Assembly (NCBI GenBank): GCA_003558175.1
Contig: PWMO01000361.1
Span: forward strand, 1-10,633
Direction: 5' to 3'
Length of the DNA stretch: 10,633 bases
Source of the DNA: Spirochaetaceae bacterium
GTDB lineage: Bacteria > Spirochaetota > Spirochaetia > DSM-27196 > PWMO01
This document shows, piece after piece, positions 1 to 5,467 of the stretch. Under the pieces are notes generated by a model. That model searched no databases, was not told where the DNA came from, and saw only the letters and a list, made by a program, of their open reading frames with translations. Each line of letters opens with the position of its first letter. Within the stretch, counting starts at the first letter, position 1. The position numbers and the translations under genes are program-made.

Positions 1-59
1 ATGTTGTACCAGTGAGTCGGTATTTGTTCTTCGCTCAGGTTAAACTTTACGGGATCCAT
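1..59 (-). CDS. trpB: Tryptophan synthase beta-like protein (TrpB2 type), N-terminal fragment
   Basis: Only the first 19 codons are present; the gene runs off the left edge. The minus-strand ATG at 59 opens a peptide beginning MDPVKFNLSEEQ and continuing IPTHWYN. The acidic stretch followed by Pro-x-x-Trp-Tyr-Asn is the usual N-terminus of the TrpB2 branch of tryptophan synthase beta subunits, PLP enzymes that join indole and serine to make tryptophan. The start is well supported: an AGGAG ribosome-binding site lies at 65-69, five bases upstream of the ATG. A sigma-70 type promoter (92-120) precedes it, so it is probably transcribed separately from the histidine phosphatase gene behind it. 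The identification rests on 19 residues. The PLP lysine and the rest of the fold lie outside the window, so whether this is a classical TrpB1 or a TrpB2 cannot be fully settled. Confidence 0.7.
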   Translation of the reverse strand, partial: MDPVKFNLSEEQIPTHWYN

Positions 60-91
60 GTTCACTCCTGTCGGTCACTCTGGGTGGACGG

Positions 92-120
92 ATTGTACCA
101 CCTGCTCCCGCCTCGGTCAA
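92..120 (-). promoter_or_regulatory. Sigma-70 type promoter for the trpB-like gene
   Basis: On the minus strand a TTGACC -35 hexamer (115-120) and a TACAAT -10 hexamer (92-97) are separated by exactly 17 bases. Each matches the consensus at five of six positions. Predicted transcription starts near 85, leaving a leader of about 26 bases that contains the AGGAG ribosome-binding site. It is the best promoter visible in the window. Confidence 0.68.
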
Positions 121-132
121 CGCGCGCCGCGT
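120..132. promoter_or_regulatory. GC-rich dyad abutting the -35 of the trpB-like promoter
   Basis: ACGCG-CGC-CGCGT is a perfect five-base-pair inverted repeat with a three-base centre. Its edge base is shared with the -35 hexamer at 115-120, a common place for an activator or repressor site. It could equally be a chance dyad in GC-rich DNA. There is no T-run, so it is not an intrinsic terminator. Confidence 0.22.
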
Positions 133-189
133 GGAAGCCACCGGCTTTTACAAGGTTCGTAACAGTTCCAGAGGTTCGCGTGCGCGGGG

Positions 190-813
190 TCAGACAAAGG
201 CGCTGCGCGAGGCACCCTGCTGCGACAGGATCGGCCGGTTCCACTCCAGGATGCGGTCCTTGCGTGGAGAGACCCCCACTTCAGCCGTACTCAGTGCGAC
301 GTTATCCATCAGAATCGAGCGCAATTCTTCGGTGAAGACCGGCTCACCCTCGATCGGGTCGCCGCTCAGGTAGGCGCGCACCACGTGGAAGATGCCGCAA
401 TGCCCCACCATGATGACCCTTCCCGGGAAACCGCGCAGCTCGGAAAGCAGAGACGCCGCCCGCACTCCGGCGGGCGCGTTCCACATATCGGCGGCATCGG
501 CCGTTCCGTACGTCGGGGTTGTATACGGCAAAATCTCGCGATAGTCGTAGCCGGGGCCCCGGCCGAGGGTAACCTCTACCAGGCGTGAGTCAAATCGTAT
601 TTCGTGGGCTCGAATGCGGGCCAGCTCAAAGGTGGTACGGGCACGCCGTAACGGGCTCACGATTGCCAGATCGTACTGCGTACCGCTGAAGAACCCGGCA
701 ACGCGGCGCGCCTGTTGCCGGCCGAGGTCGGAAAGCTCAGGGTCGAGCCACGCCTGCTCACCGGTCTGAGCCTTGCTCTGAGCGTGGCGGATCAATGTCA
801 GTTCAGTTGTCAC
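190..813 (-). CDS. Histidine phosphatase (phosphoglycerate mutase-like) family protein
   Basis: A 207-residue cytoplasmic protein of the histidine phosphatase superfamily, which removes phosphate from small molecules or proteins through a phosphohistidine intermediate. The signature LIRHAQS puts Arg9 and the nucleophile His10 at the N-terminus. SPLRRART (53-60) supplies the second phosphate-binding arginine, Glu80 is a candidate proton donor, and VGHCG carries the second catalytic His138. The length is normal for a single-domain member. I chose the GTG at 813 because GGAG (821-824) sits seven bases upstream and the RHA motif then falls at the expected position. The reading frame stays open to 963, but that extension lies over the kinase gene and is not family-like. 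It is the last gene of a three-gene unit, 32 bases after the kinase stop. The substrate cannot be told from sequence; nothing in it singles out phosphoglycerate mutase, CobC or SixA. Confidence 0.85.
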   Translation of the reverse strand: MTTELTLIRHAQSKAQTGEQAWLDPELSDLGRQQARRVAGFFSGTQYDLAIVSPLRRARTTFELARIRAHEIRFDSRLVEVTLGRGPGYDYREILPYTTPTYGTADAADMWNAPAGVRAASLLSELRGFPGRVIMVGHCGIFHVVRAYLSGDPIEGEPVFTEELRSILMDNVALSTAEVGVSPRKDRILEWNRPILSQQGASRSAFV

Positions 814-845
814 AGAATCACTCCAGGGTCTTTTTGTAGAGGGTA

Positions 846-1694
846 TCAGCTGAGGTCGCGCTGCATCGCCTCGCGGGCCTTTTGCAGGTTGAACTCCATG
901 AAGTTTGGATAGGTGCCGCGGCACCAGAAAGCGACGTGCAGGCAGTTCATTACCTCGCACCAACGCAGCGCCACCGGATCGTAGCCTGCACGGGCGCCGT
1001 AGCCGTCAAGGAAGAACTCGCGCGAGGCACGGCTGTTCATATAGTTGCGACGCTCGCGCAGAATCCACGCCAGCTCGTACTCACGCCAGCCGATGCCGGC
1101 GGATTCCCAGTCCAGAATGGCGGTCACCTCGGTCTGATGCACCAGAACGTTGGCGTCGTTGAGGTCTCCGTGGACAAAAACCTCCTCTTTCGAGTCGGGT
1201 GCGTTGGCGCGCAGCCAGGCGACCACTTCGGCAAATCGCGGATCATCGACATCCTGCTCGCCCAGAAAACCATACAGCGAGGTACGTTTCTGCGGCTCCC
1301 ATTCGACATCCATGCTGTGGAGCCAGCCAACCAGTTCGCCCAGCTGGTGCAGCACATGGTTGGTCATGTGCGGCAGGTGGTGCTCGCTCAGCGGATTCAG
1401 GACGTCGCGCAGAATCACACCCCTTTTCTCCTCCAGTGCCATAAAACTGCGTCGCCCGGTTCCGTGCCACAGCACGCGGGGTACCGGGAAGTTCTGCTGC
1501 GACAGCATGACCAGCGCTTCACGCTCGTTGTCCATGGTCGCGGTAGTGCTCTTGCAGACCTTGAGGTAGAAGGTGAACGCGTTGGAGCTGCGGCGGGCGC
1601 GACAACGGTAAACCGAGTTCACCTCTGCGATGCGGTTGCGTTCAGCGGAAATGATCTCAACGTTGTCTGGTATGGCGTAATCGGGAACACGCAT
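846..1694 (-). CDS. APH-fold phosphotransferase (aminoglycoside phosphotransferase/choline kinase-like family)
   Basis: A 282-residue cytoplasmic kinase of the APH (phosphotransferase enzyme) fold. FVHGDLNDANVLV contains the Brenner motif, with catalytic Asp177 and metal-binding Asn182. ILDWES places the metal-binding Asp195, which corresponds to the DFG aspartate. A lysine in FYLKVCK (Lys45) fits the ATP-anchoring position. The C-terminal helical lobe is rich in Trp and Tyr, as in small-molecule kinases. The ATG at 1694 has GAGG (1702-1705) seven bases upstream. The gene follows the helical protein by 18 bases and precedes the histidine phosphatase by 32, so the three are probably cotranscribed. 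Family members phosphorylate antibiotics, choline, sugars, homoserine, methylthioribose or fructosamines. The location beside a housekeeping-like phosphatase argues for a metabolic rather than a resistance role, but the substrate is unknown. Confidence 0.83.
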   Translation of the reverse strand: MRVPDYAIPDNVEIISAERNRIAEVNSVYRCRARRSSNAFTFYLKVCKSTTATMDNEREALVMLSQQNFPVPRVLWHGTGRRSFMALEEKRGVILRDVLNPLSEHHLPHMTNHVLHQLGELVGWLHSMDVEWEPQKRTSLYGFLGEQDVDDPRFAEVVAWLRANAPDSKEEVFVHGDLNDANVLVHQTEVTAILDWESAGIGWREYELAWILRERRNYMNSRASREFFLDGYGARAGYDPVALRWCEVMNCLHVAFWCRGTYPNFMEFNLQKAREAMQRDLS

Positions 1695-1712
1695 TGGAGG
1701 GCCTCGACCGGA

Positions 1713-2477
1713 CTACCGCTGGAAATCGGGGATATCAAGGTACTCCAGGATCTCGTCGCAAACGTCGAACAGCAGCTGCAGCGCGTCACGCACGGTGAGT
1801 CCGCGCAGTTCGGTTTCACGGTCGAGTTCGCTGTAGTTGAGCTCGGCGTCTCCGTTCTGGCACAGAATGCCGTCTCCGTCCAGATCGTCAATCAGTTCTC
1901 CGGAAAAGCGGTGTATGCGGCGAAAGAAGGCGTCGGACTCGATCATGATGGCGTGGCGCATCTCGACCATTCGCTTGAGCATGTCCTGCTCATAGGTCTT
2001 GGAGTAATTCCCTTCCTGGATGCGCACCGCTTCACCACAGTAGTCATGCACCCGCCGTTGCAGCTGATTGAACAGATGGTAATAACCGTCCCGCTCCACC
2101 GAGTACTTTACGTCCAGCTTCAGCTTCCGTTCGCTGAACAGGCCGATAAATTCGTCTTCAAAATAGCGCAGGTAGAGCAGCAGCGAGAGTACCTCACGCG
2201 ATTGCCCGGCATGCTTCACCAGGACATCCCGGTAACGGCGCTGCAGCGACACGAGGATAGGAAAGCTGCCCTCTTCTTCTGTATCCGTGCGGTCGGTCCC
2301 GCTTTCGACGAAAACGTTGTCTATCTTGACGCGCTCCTGCTCGAGCCGCGTCAGTTCATCAACAATTCCCTTCTTGGAGAGGGAGTCACGGCTGGAGTAA
2401 AGTCGTGACTGAAGATCGCGGATACGTTTTGAAACCTTGCGGTAGTCCGCCTGCAGATCACCAGTATAATCTTGCAT
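1713..2477 (-). CDS. Helical, partly coiled-coil protein of unknown function
   Basis: I do not recognise this 254-residue protein. It is highly charged and predicted almost wholly helical. Residues about 8-55 have a heptad-like pattern typical of a coiled coil, followed by an acidic linker (61-70) and a second helical body (75-190). There is no signal peptide and no membrane segment. Residues 198-205 read DLDGDGIL, which matches the first eight positions of an EF-hand calcium loop (Asp198, Asp200, Asp202, Gly203, Leu205), but position 12 is Gly209 rather than Glu, with Asp210 next. It ends in an acidic helix. The ATG at 2477 has a strong AAGGAG (2482-2487) four bases upstream and a candidate promoter just beyond. 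It heads the unit with the APH-fold kinase (18-base gap) and the histidine phosphatase. It is certainly coding; the function is open. Confidence 0.8.
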   Translation of the reverse strand: MQDYTGDLQADYRKVSKRIRDLQSRLYSSRDSLSKKGIVDELTRLEQERVKIDNVFVESGTDRTDTEEEGSFPILVSLQRRYRDVLVKHAGQSREVLSLLLYLRYFEDEFIGLFSERKLKLDVKYSVERDGYYHLFNQLQRRVHDYCGEAVRIQEGNYSKTYEQDMLKRMVEMRHAIMIESDAFFRRIHRFSGELIDDLDGDGILCQNGDAELNYSELDRETELRGLTVRDALQLLFDVCDEILEYLDIPDFQR

Positions 2478-2498
2478 CTGACTCCTTGACTACAATTC

Positions 2499-2526
2499 AG
2501 TATACGAAAAACTCGACCGATTGCAA
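2499..2526 (-). promoter_or_regulatory. Candidate promoter for the helical protein/kinase/phosphatase unit
   Basis: On the minus strand TTGCAA (2521-2526) and TATACT (2499-2504) are separated by 16 bases, which fits a sigma-70 promoter with a good -10 and a fair -35. Transcription would start near 2492, giving a leader of about 15 bases that carries the AAGGAG site. The 124-base gap to the DRTGG gene supports a separate transcript. Confidence 0.5.
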
Positions 2527-2601
2527 ACAGGAACTGTCGGTGATTTCCGGCGCCGAGCGGCGTCATGGAGTACTCTGTTGTCCTGTGCGGACTGTATGGT
2601 T

Positions 2602-2949
2602 CTAGAATATCGGCTTGAGTCCCGCATCGAAAAGTACGCCCACGGCACGAAAGACCGAATAGGCGGTAGTGATCAGCGCAACGTCGTGTGTCTCGGCCAG
2701 CGCCTGCATCTCGGCGGTTACCCGTTTATCGCGGCAGATGAGTATGACGTGGATATCGGACATAACGGCGGTTCTGACCGTCTGCGCGTTGGAGAGTCCG
2801 GTTATCAGCAGGACTCCGTCGGCGGTGACGGTGAGGACGTCACTCATCAGATCGGAGGCAAACCCGTATTGAACCTGCAGGTCAGTATCGGGGACAGTGC
2901 CGTTGACAATCGTTCCCTCCACCAGCTCTCTTACTTCGGCTATCTTCAT
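2602..2949 (-). CDS. DRTGG-domain protein (stand-alone)
   Basis: A 115-residue single-domain cytoplasmic protein. It starts MKIAEVRELVEG and continues with QYGFASDLMSDVLTV, LLITGLSNAQTVRTAVMSD and a C-terminal ITTAYSVFRAVGVLFDAGL, the pattern of small DRTGG-domain proteins. The same domain is found in some phosphotransacetylases and CBS-domain proteins; as a lone domain it is often seen beside histidine kinases or hydrogenase genes and is thought to have a ligand-binding or regulatory role. The ATG at 2949 was preferred over a GTG at 2961 because AGGTGA (2958-2963) lies eight bases upstream of the ATG and overlaps the GTG. Family proteins also start with this MKI-like sequence. It has no partner gene with a related function next to it and no clear promoter; the repeat-rich spacer 2950-3096 lies in front of it. 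The exact biochemical role is unknown. Confidence 0.78.
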   Translation of the reverse strand: MKIAEVRELVEGTIVNGTVPDTDLQVQYGFASDLMSDVLTVTADGVLLITGLSNAQTVRTAVMSDIHVILICRDKRVTAEMQALAETHDVALITTAYSVFRAVGVLFDAGLKPIF

Positions 2950-3007
2950 CGTTGGACTCACCTGTTTGTGTAGACTTGATTCCGAAAGACCGGTCGCCGC
3001 ATTCTGA

Positions 3008-3042
3008 CCCCGGTCCCGGCCCTGACTTGAGCCCCGGTCCCG
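3008..3042. repeat. Direct repeat, 11 bases, two copies
   Basis: CCCCGGTCCCG occurs at 3008-3018 and again at 3032-3042, a period of 24 bases, in the spacer between the phosphodiesterase and DRTGG genes. It lies about 60-95 bases upstream of the DRTGG start codon. A GACCGGTC palindrome is nearby at 2988-2995. I cannot assign a function. Confidence 0.5.
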
Positions 3043-3047
3043 ACTGA

Positions 3048-3079
3048 GATCCTGCGGATATCGGACCCTGCGGATATCG
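3048..3079. repeat. Tandem repeat, 16 bases, two copies
   Basis: GATCCTGCGGATATCG (3048-3063) is followed directly by GACCCTGCGGATATCG (3064-3079), identical except at the third base. Each unit contains the GATATC palindrome. It lies 17 bases after the phosphodiesterase stop, read on the minus strand. It does not form an obvious intrinsic terminator: no run of T follows it on the minus strand. Confidence 0.65.
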
Positions 3080-3096
3080 TGCTATTTTACTCGATT

Positions 3097-4131
3097 TCAC
3101 TGAAAAGGTACAGCGGGTTGCGCCCACGATTTGGTGCGCAGTTCAAGCGCAGTATCGGGGCGGTCGGTGATGATTCCGTCGACTCCCAGCCTTCCCAGCC
3201 GCTGCATGTCTGATGGGTCGTTCACGGTCCAGACCTCAACGCTCAGATTCTTGCGGCGGCTGTTGCGCAGGAAGCGCGGGGTGACAACGTGGAGCGGTCC
3301 GGAACGCTCGGGTACCTGGAAGGCGTCAAACCGTGGCCGGTGCAGCCGGTCGAGATAGAGCCAATGGTAGAGCTTGAAGACGACTACCTCACGCTCGCCG
3401 GCGGAGGTGGCAACCTGCGGGTAGAGTCTGCGAAAGCGGCGCAGCACGGAAGCGTCGAACGAGGCGACCATTGTCCGATCCTGGCGCCCGTAGGCGTTGA
3501 TCAGGTCTCCCACCGCGGCAATCGAACGGGGGTCTTCGACGCTCTTGATCTCGATCAGCATCAGCGCCTCCGGCAGAAGCCGGAACAGCTGCTCGAGCGT
3601 CGGTACGGTCAGAGCGTAGGGAGCCATCTCAGCGAGCGGGAAGTCGCCCGGCGGCGGGGCCTCGACGTCCCAGTGGTGGCGCGCATCCAGTTGCCGCAAC
3701 TGCGCTGCGTCCTGTTCCGCCACACGGCCACTGCCGTTGGTGGTGCGGTCTACCGTCTCATCATGGATGATCACCGGCACGCCGTCGCGCGAGAGCCAGA
3801 CGTCGAGTTCCAGCACGTCTACACCAAGTTGATGGGCGCGATGGAAAGCGTAGAGCGTATTCTCCGGCCAGAGATCCATTCCGCCGCGGTGCGCGATTAC
3901 CGCGTAATGAAAGCCGTTGCCGCGAGGGTGCCGCGACGCTGTCTCTTCGCGCCGTGCAGCCGCAACCCGGTCGCGCAATATGCGGTAATAGGGACGCTCG
4001 GGCCGCTGCGGCTCGGTAAGGGCGCGAACACCGCCCCACAACACCAGCAGCGTTGCGAGTGCGGCTGGCAGAATGGTTTTTCTGCTTTGCCTGCCCCAGC
4101 GGCGTCGTCCGCTGCCGCGCTCAGCTGCCAT
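3097..4131 (-). CDS. Membrane-anchored glycerophosphodiester phosphodiesterase (GDPD family)
   Basis: A 344-residue GDPD TIM-barrel enzyme that hydrolyses glycerophosphodiesters to glycerol-3-phosphate and an alcohol. AHRGGMDLWPENT gives catalytic His81 with Arg82, Glu90 and Asn91. LELDVWLSRDGVPVIIHDE gives metal ligands Glu108 and Asp110 and the second catalytic His123. LIEIKS (192-197) adds Glu194 and Lys196, and VWTVND and GIITDRPD close the barrel. An Arg/Lys-rich N-terminus is followed by one hydrophobic segment (about 19-38) without a cysteine lipobox, so it is probably an uncleaved anchor with the catalytic domain outside the cytoplasm. The ATG at 4131 lies seven bases past the DUF368 stop, with AAGGG in the end of that gene as ribosome-binding site; upstream in-frame starts overlap DUF368 and look unlike coding sequence. 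Likely translated together with DUF368. Probable role: recycling of lipid head groups or envelope polymers. Confidence 0.88.
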   Translation of the reverse strand: MAAERGSGRRRWGRQSRKTILPAALATLLVLWGGVRALTEPQRPERPYYRILRDRVAAARREETASRHPRGNGFHYAVIAHRGGMDLWPENTLYAFHRAHQLGVDVLELDVWLSRDGVPVIIHDETVDRTTNGSGRVAEQDAAQLRQLDARHHWDVEAPPPGDFPLAEMAPYALTVPTLEQLFRLLPEALMLIEIKSVEDPRSIAAVGDLINAYGRQDRTMVASFDASVLRRFRRLYPQVATSAGEREVVVFKLYHWLYLDRLHRPRFDAFQVPERSGPLHVVTPRFLRNSRRKNLSVEVWTVNDPSDMQRLGRLGVDGIITDRPDTALELRTKSWAQPAVPFQ

Positions 4132-4138
4132 GAGTCGG

Positions 4139-5122
4139 TTACCCTTGCCCCCGTTCAACGCGGTTGTCCGTGCTTTGCGCCGCCAGCAGCCGCTCCTTTC
4201 GCCCTGATCCGAGCAGCAGTGCCGCAGCTGCTCCCGCCGGCACCGCCAACGCCGCGCCAATCAGCGACGTGTCACCGGTTATCTCCGGCCACAGCATGAA
4301 GACCGAGCCGAGCACCAGCCCCAGAATGGCTGAATAGGCGTAGCCGTGGAAACCGCGCAGCAGATAAGCGATCAGACGGGAAACCAGGGCGATGCCGCTG
4401 ACCGCGCCGATGAGGAACACCCCCAGCACTGCGGCGTTGGCATCGCGCGCTGCGGCGATGAACGTGGAGTACATGCCGATGAGCAGCAGCACGAACGATC
4501 CGCTCACCCCGGGGATAACCATGGTGGCGGCGCTGATCACGCCGGTGGCAAAAACCGCTACTGCCGAGAGCAGCGTCAGCTCAGTGATTGGCGCGGTGGG
4601 AGCGGGTCGCTCGGCAAACGCCATGAACAGCAGCAGAACGAAGCTGATGCCAAACGGAACGAGATACCACGGGGAGAAGCGGCGCCTGCGCGGGCGCGGC
4701 ACATCGACACGGGTATCCGTGGATGAATCCCCGGCCGTGCCCCGTGCGTCTTCGGCCGCAGCCTCGCCCGCGGCTGCACTCGGCGCCGTTGTCTTGCGCA
4801 GCAGAAACGGAACGCCTCCCAGGATCAGCCCGATGAAGAAGAACACCGTTTCGTCCGGGCGCGTTGTCATGAAGTAGTCAATGACGCGTGCAAAGCCAAG
4901 AATGCCGGCCAGGACGCCGACAACCACCGGCAACAGCACCAGCAGATGGTGTCGCCTGCGGCCGCGGTCGGTCAGCACGTTACTTACCGCAAAGATCAAC
5001 TCGTCGTAGACGCCGACGACCACCGCAATCGTGCCTCCGCTGACCCCGGGTATGGTGTTGGCGATGCCGATGCAGACCCCGCGCAGCCCGTTGGCTATCG
5101 AATGTCCGGCGTTCAGCTTCAT
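4139..5122 (-). CDS. DUF368 family membrane protein (probable polyprenyl-phosphate translocase)
   Basis: A 327-residue polytopic membrane protein with the duplicated DUF368 hallmark: IPGVSGGT at 24-31 and IPGVSGSF at 203-210. Hydrophobic stretches are at about 12-48, 59-80, 92-108, 152-170, 181-224, 232-255, 262-280 and 284-304. DUF368 proteins (PopT) have been linked to returning undecaprenyl phosphate across the membrane for cell-wall and surface-polymer synthesis; that role is inferred here from the family. Residues 111-150 form a hydrophilic Ala/Glu/Asp-rich insert ending in RPRRRR between membrane segments, and by the positive-inside rule this loop should be cytoplasmic. The ATG at 5122 has GGAGGA (5128-5133) five bases upstream, a near-ideal site. 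The frame is open further upstream to 5446, but that part is Arg-rich and not family-like. First gene of a unit with the phosphodiesterase. Confidence 0.87.
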   Translation of the reverse strand: MKLNAGHSIANGLRGVCIGIANTIPGVSGGTIAVVVGVYDELIFAVSNVLTDRGRRRHHLLVLLPVVVGVLAGILGFARVIDYFMTTRPDETVFFFIGLILGGVPFLLRKTTAPSAAAGEAAAEDARGTAGDSSTDTRVDVPRPRRRRFSPWYLVPFGISFVLLLFMAFAERPAPTAPITELTLLSAVAVFATGVISAATMVIPGVSGSFVLLLIGMYSTFIAAARDANAAVLGVFLIGAVSGIALVSRLIAYLLRGFHGYAYSAILGLVLGSVFMLWPEITGDTSLIGAALAVPAGAAAALLLGSGRKERLLAAQSTDNRVERGQG

Positions 5123-5215
5123 TGCGCTCCTCCGTATCTGATGTATCGTTGCAGGCGCACGTTCGCGCTCCGTCGTCACTGCGGGTTCACGGGTGAGATC
5201 CGGTGACACAGTGCG

Positions 5216-5244
5216 ATCATAGCCGGATTTGTGCCCAATTGTAA
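5216..5244 (-). promoter_or_regulatory. Candidate promoter for the DUF368-phosphodiesterase unit
   Basis: On the minus strand TATGAT (5216-5221) is a good -10. A weak -35, TTACAA (5239-5244), lies 17 bases further upstream. Transcription would start near 5209, giving a leader of about 87 bases before the DUF368 ATG. The -35 matches only three consensus positions, so this is tentative. Confidence 0.4.
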
Positions 5245-5405
5245 CCGTTTTTGAGTGGTGCCGATTTTGTTGTTGGCGGCCGAGGGCGCCGGGGCTCCGG
5301 AGACTCCGCGGACACCGACGGCGCCGGGGAATCCGAGCTACGCGTAACCGCGTGAGGGCATAACGGACGGATTGCGCTGGAATTGCCGAAATTCGCCATG
5401 AAGGG

Positions 5406-5434
5406 TTGCATAGTGCGCCATATGGTGGTATGTT
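5406..5434 (+). promoter_or_regulatory. nrdJ: Candidate promoter for nrdJ
   Basis: TTGCAT (5406-5411) and TATGTT (5429-5434) are spaced by 17 bases. Transcription would start near 5441, so the leader is only about 27 bases and consists almost entirely of the A/T-rich dyad and the ribosome-binding site. A CCATATGG palindrome (5418-5425) sits between the two hexamers, where a repressor would block polymerase. Confidence 0.38.
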
Positions 5435-5442
5435 GGGCTCAA

Positions 5443-5458
5443 CCACTATATATATGGG
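5443..5458. promoter_or_regulatory. NrdR-box-like dyad upstream of nrdJ
   Basis: CCACTATATATATGGG matches 12 of 16 positions of the NrdR-type box ACACTATATATAGTGT. NrdR is the ATP/dATP-sensing repressor of ribonucleotide reductase genes and usually binds two boxes about three helical turns apart. A poorer candidate partner lies at 5415-5430 around CCATATGG, 28 bases upstream rather than the usual 31-32. The match stands out in otherwise GC-rich DNA and sits directly before the right kind of gene. That makes it plausible, but the partner box is weak. Confidence 0.42.
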
Positions 5459-5467
5459 GGTATAGGC

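Larger units (their letters stand above)
5123..5467. other. Divergent control region between the DUF368 unit and nrdJ
   Basis: A 345-base stretch without a supportable gene. It holds candidate promoters facing both ways (5216-5244 minus, 5406-5434 plus), an NrdR-like box (5443-5458) and a direct repeat, GGCGCCGGGG, at 5285-5294 and 5320-5329 in a very GC-rich middle part. Small open frames in it are Arg/Pro-rich with no recognisable motif. I looked for a cobalamin riboswitch because nrdJ needs B12, and did not recognise its conserved B12 box on the plus strand. Confidence 0.7.

Noticed and set aside
133..150. Hairpin AAGCC-ACC-GGCTT followed by TTTT as a terminator
   Set aside because: The T-run is on the plus strand only, where no gene ends. 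On the minus strand, where the phosphatase gene ends, no T-run follows the five-base-pair stem.
814..963. N-terminal extension of the histidine phosphatase
   Set aside because: It overlaps the kinase gene and puts 50 unrelated residues before LIRHAQ. The GTG at 813 has a well-placed GGAG.
846..1694. Aminoglycoside resistance gene
   Set aside because: The APH fold is shared by many metabolic kinases. The operon neighbours and lack of mobile elements do not suggest resistance.
882..2408. Long plus-strand open frame of 508 codons
   Set aside because: It is antisense to the kinase and the helical protein, has no recognisable motif, and reflects high GC content. The minus-strand genes have clear motifs and ribosome-binding sites.
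2545..2560. Intrinsic terminator after the DRTGG gene
   Set aside because: A short CGCC/GGCG hairpin is present, but the stem is about four base pairs and no T-run follows on the minus strand.
3289..4299. Plus-strand open frame of 336 codons
   Set aside because: It is a shadow of the phosphodiesterase gene, with a low-complexity Pro/Ala tail and no motif.
5123..5446. 108-codon N-terminal extension of the DUF368 protein
   Set aside because: It is Arg-rich and unlike the family. The ATG at 5122 has a near-perfect GGAGGA ribosome-binding site.
5123..5467. Cobalamin riboswitch upstream of the B12-dependent reductase
   Set aside because: I did not recognise the conserved B12 box or the expected long leader; the likely promoter leaves a leader of only about 27 bases. 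A covariance-model search would settle it.
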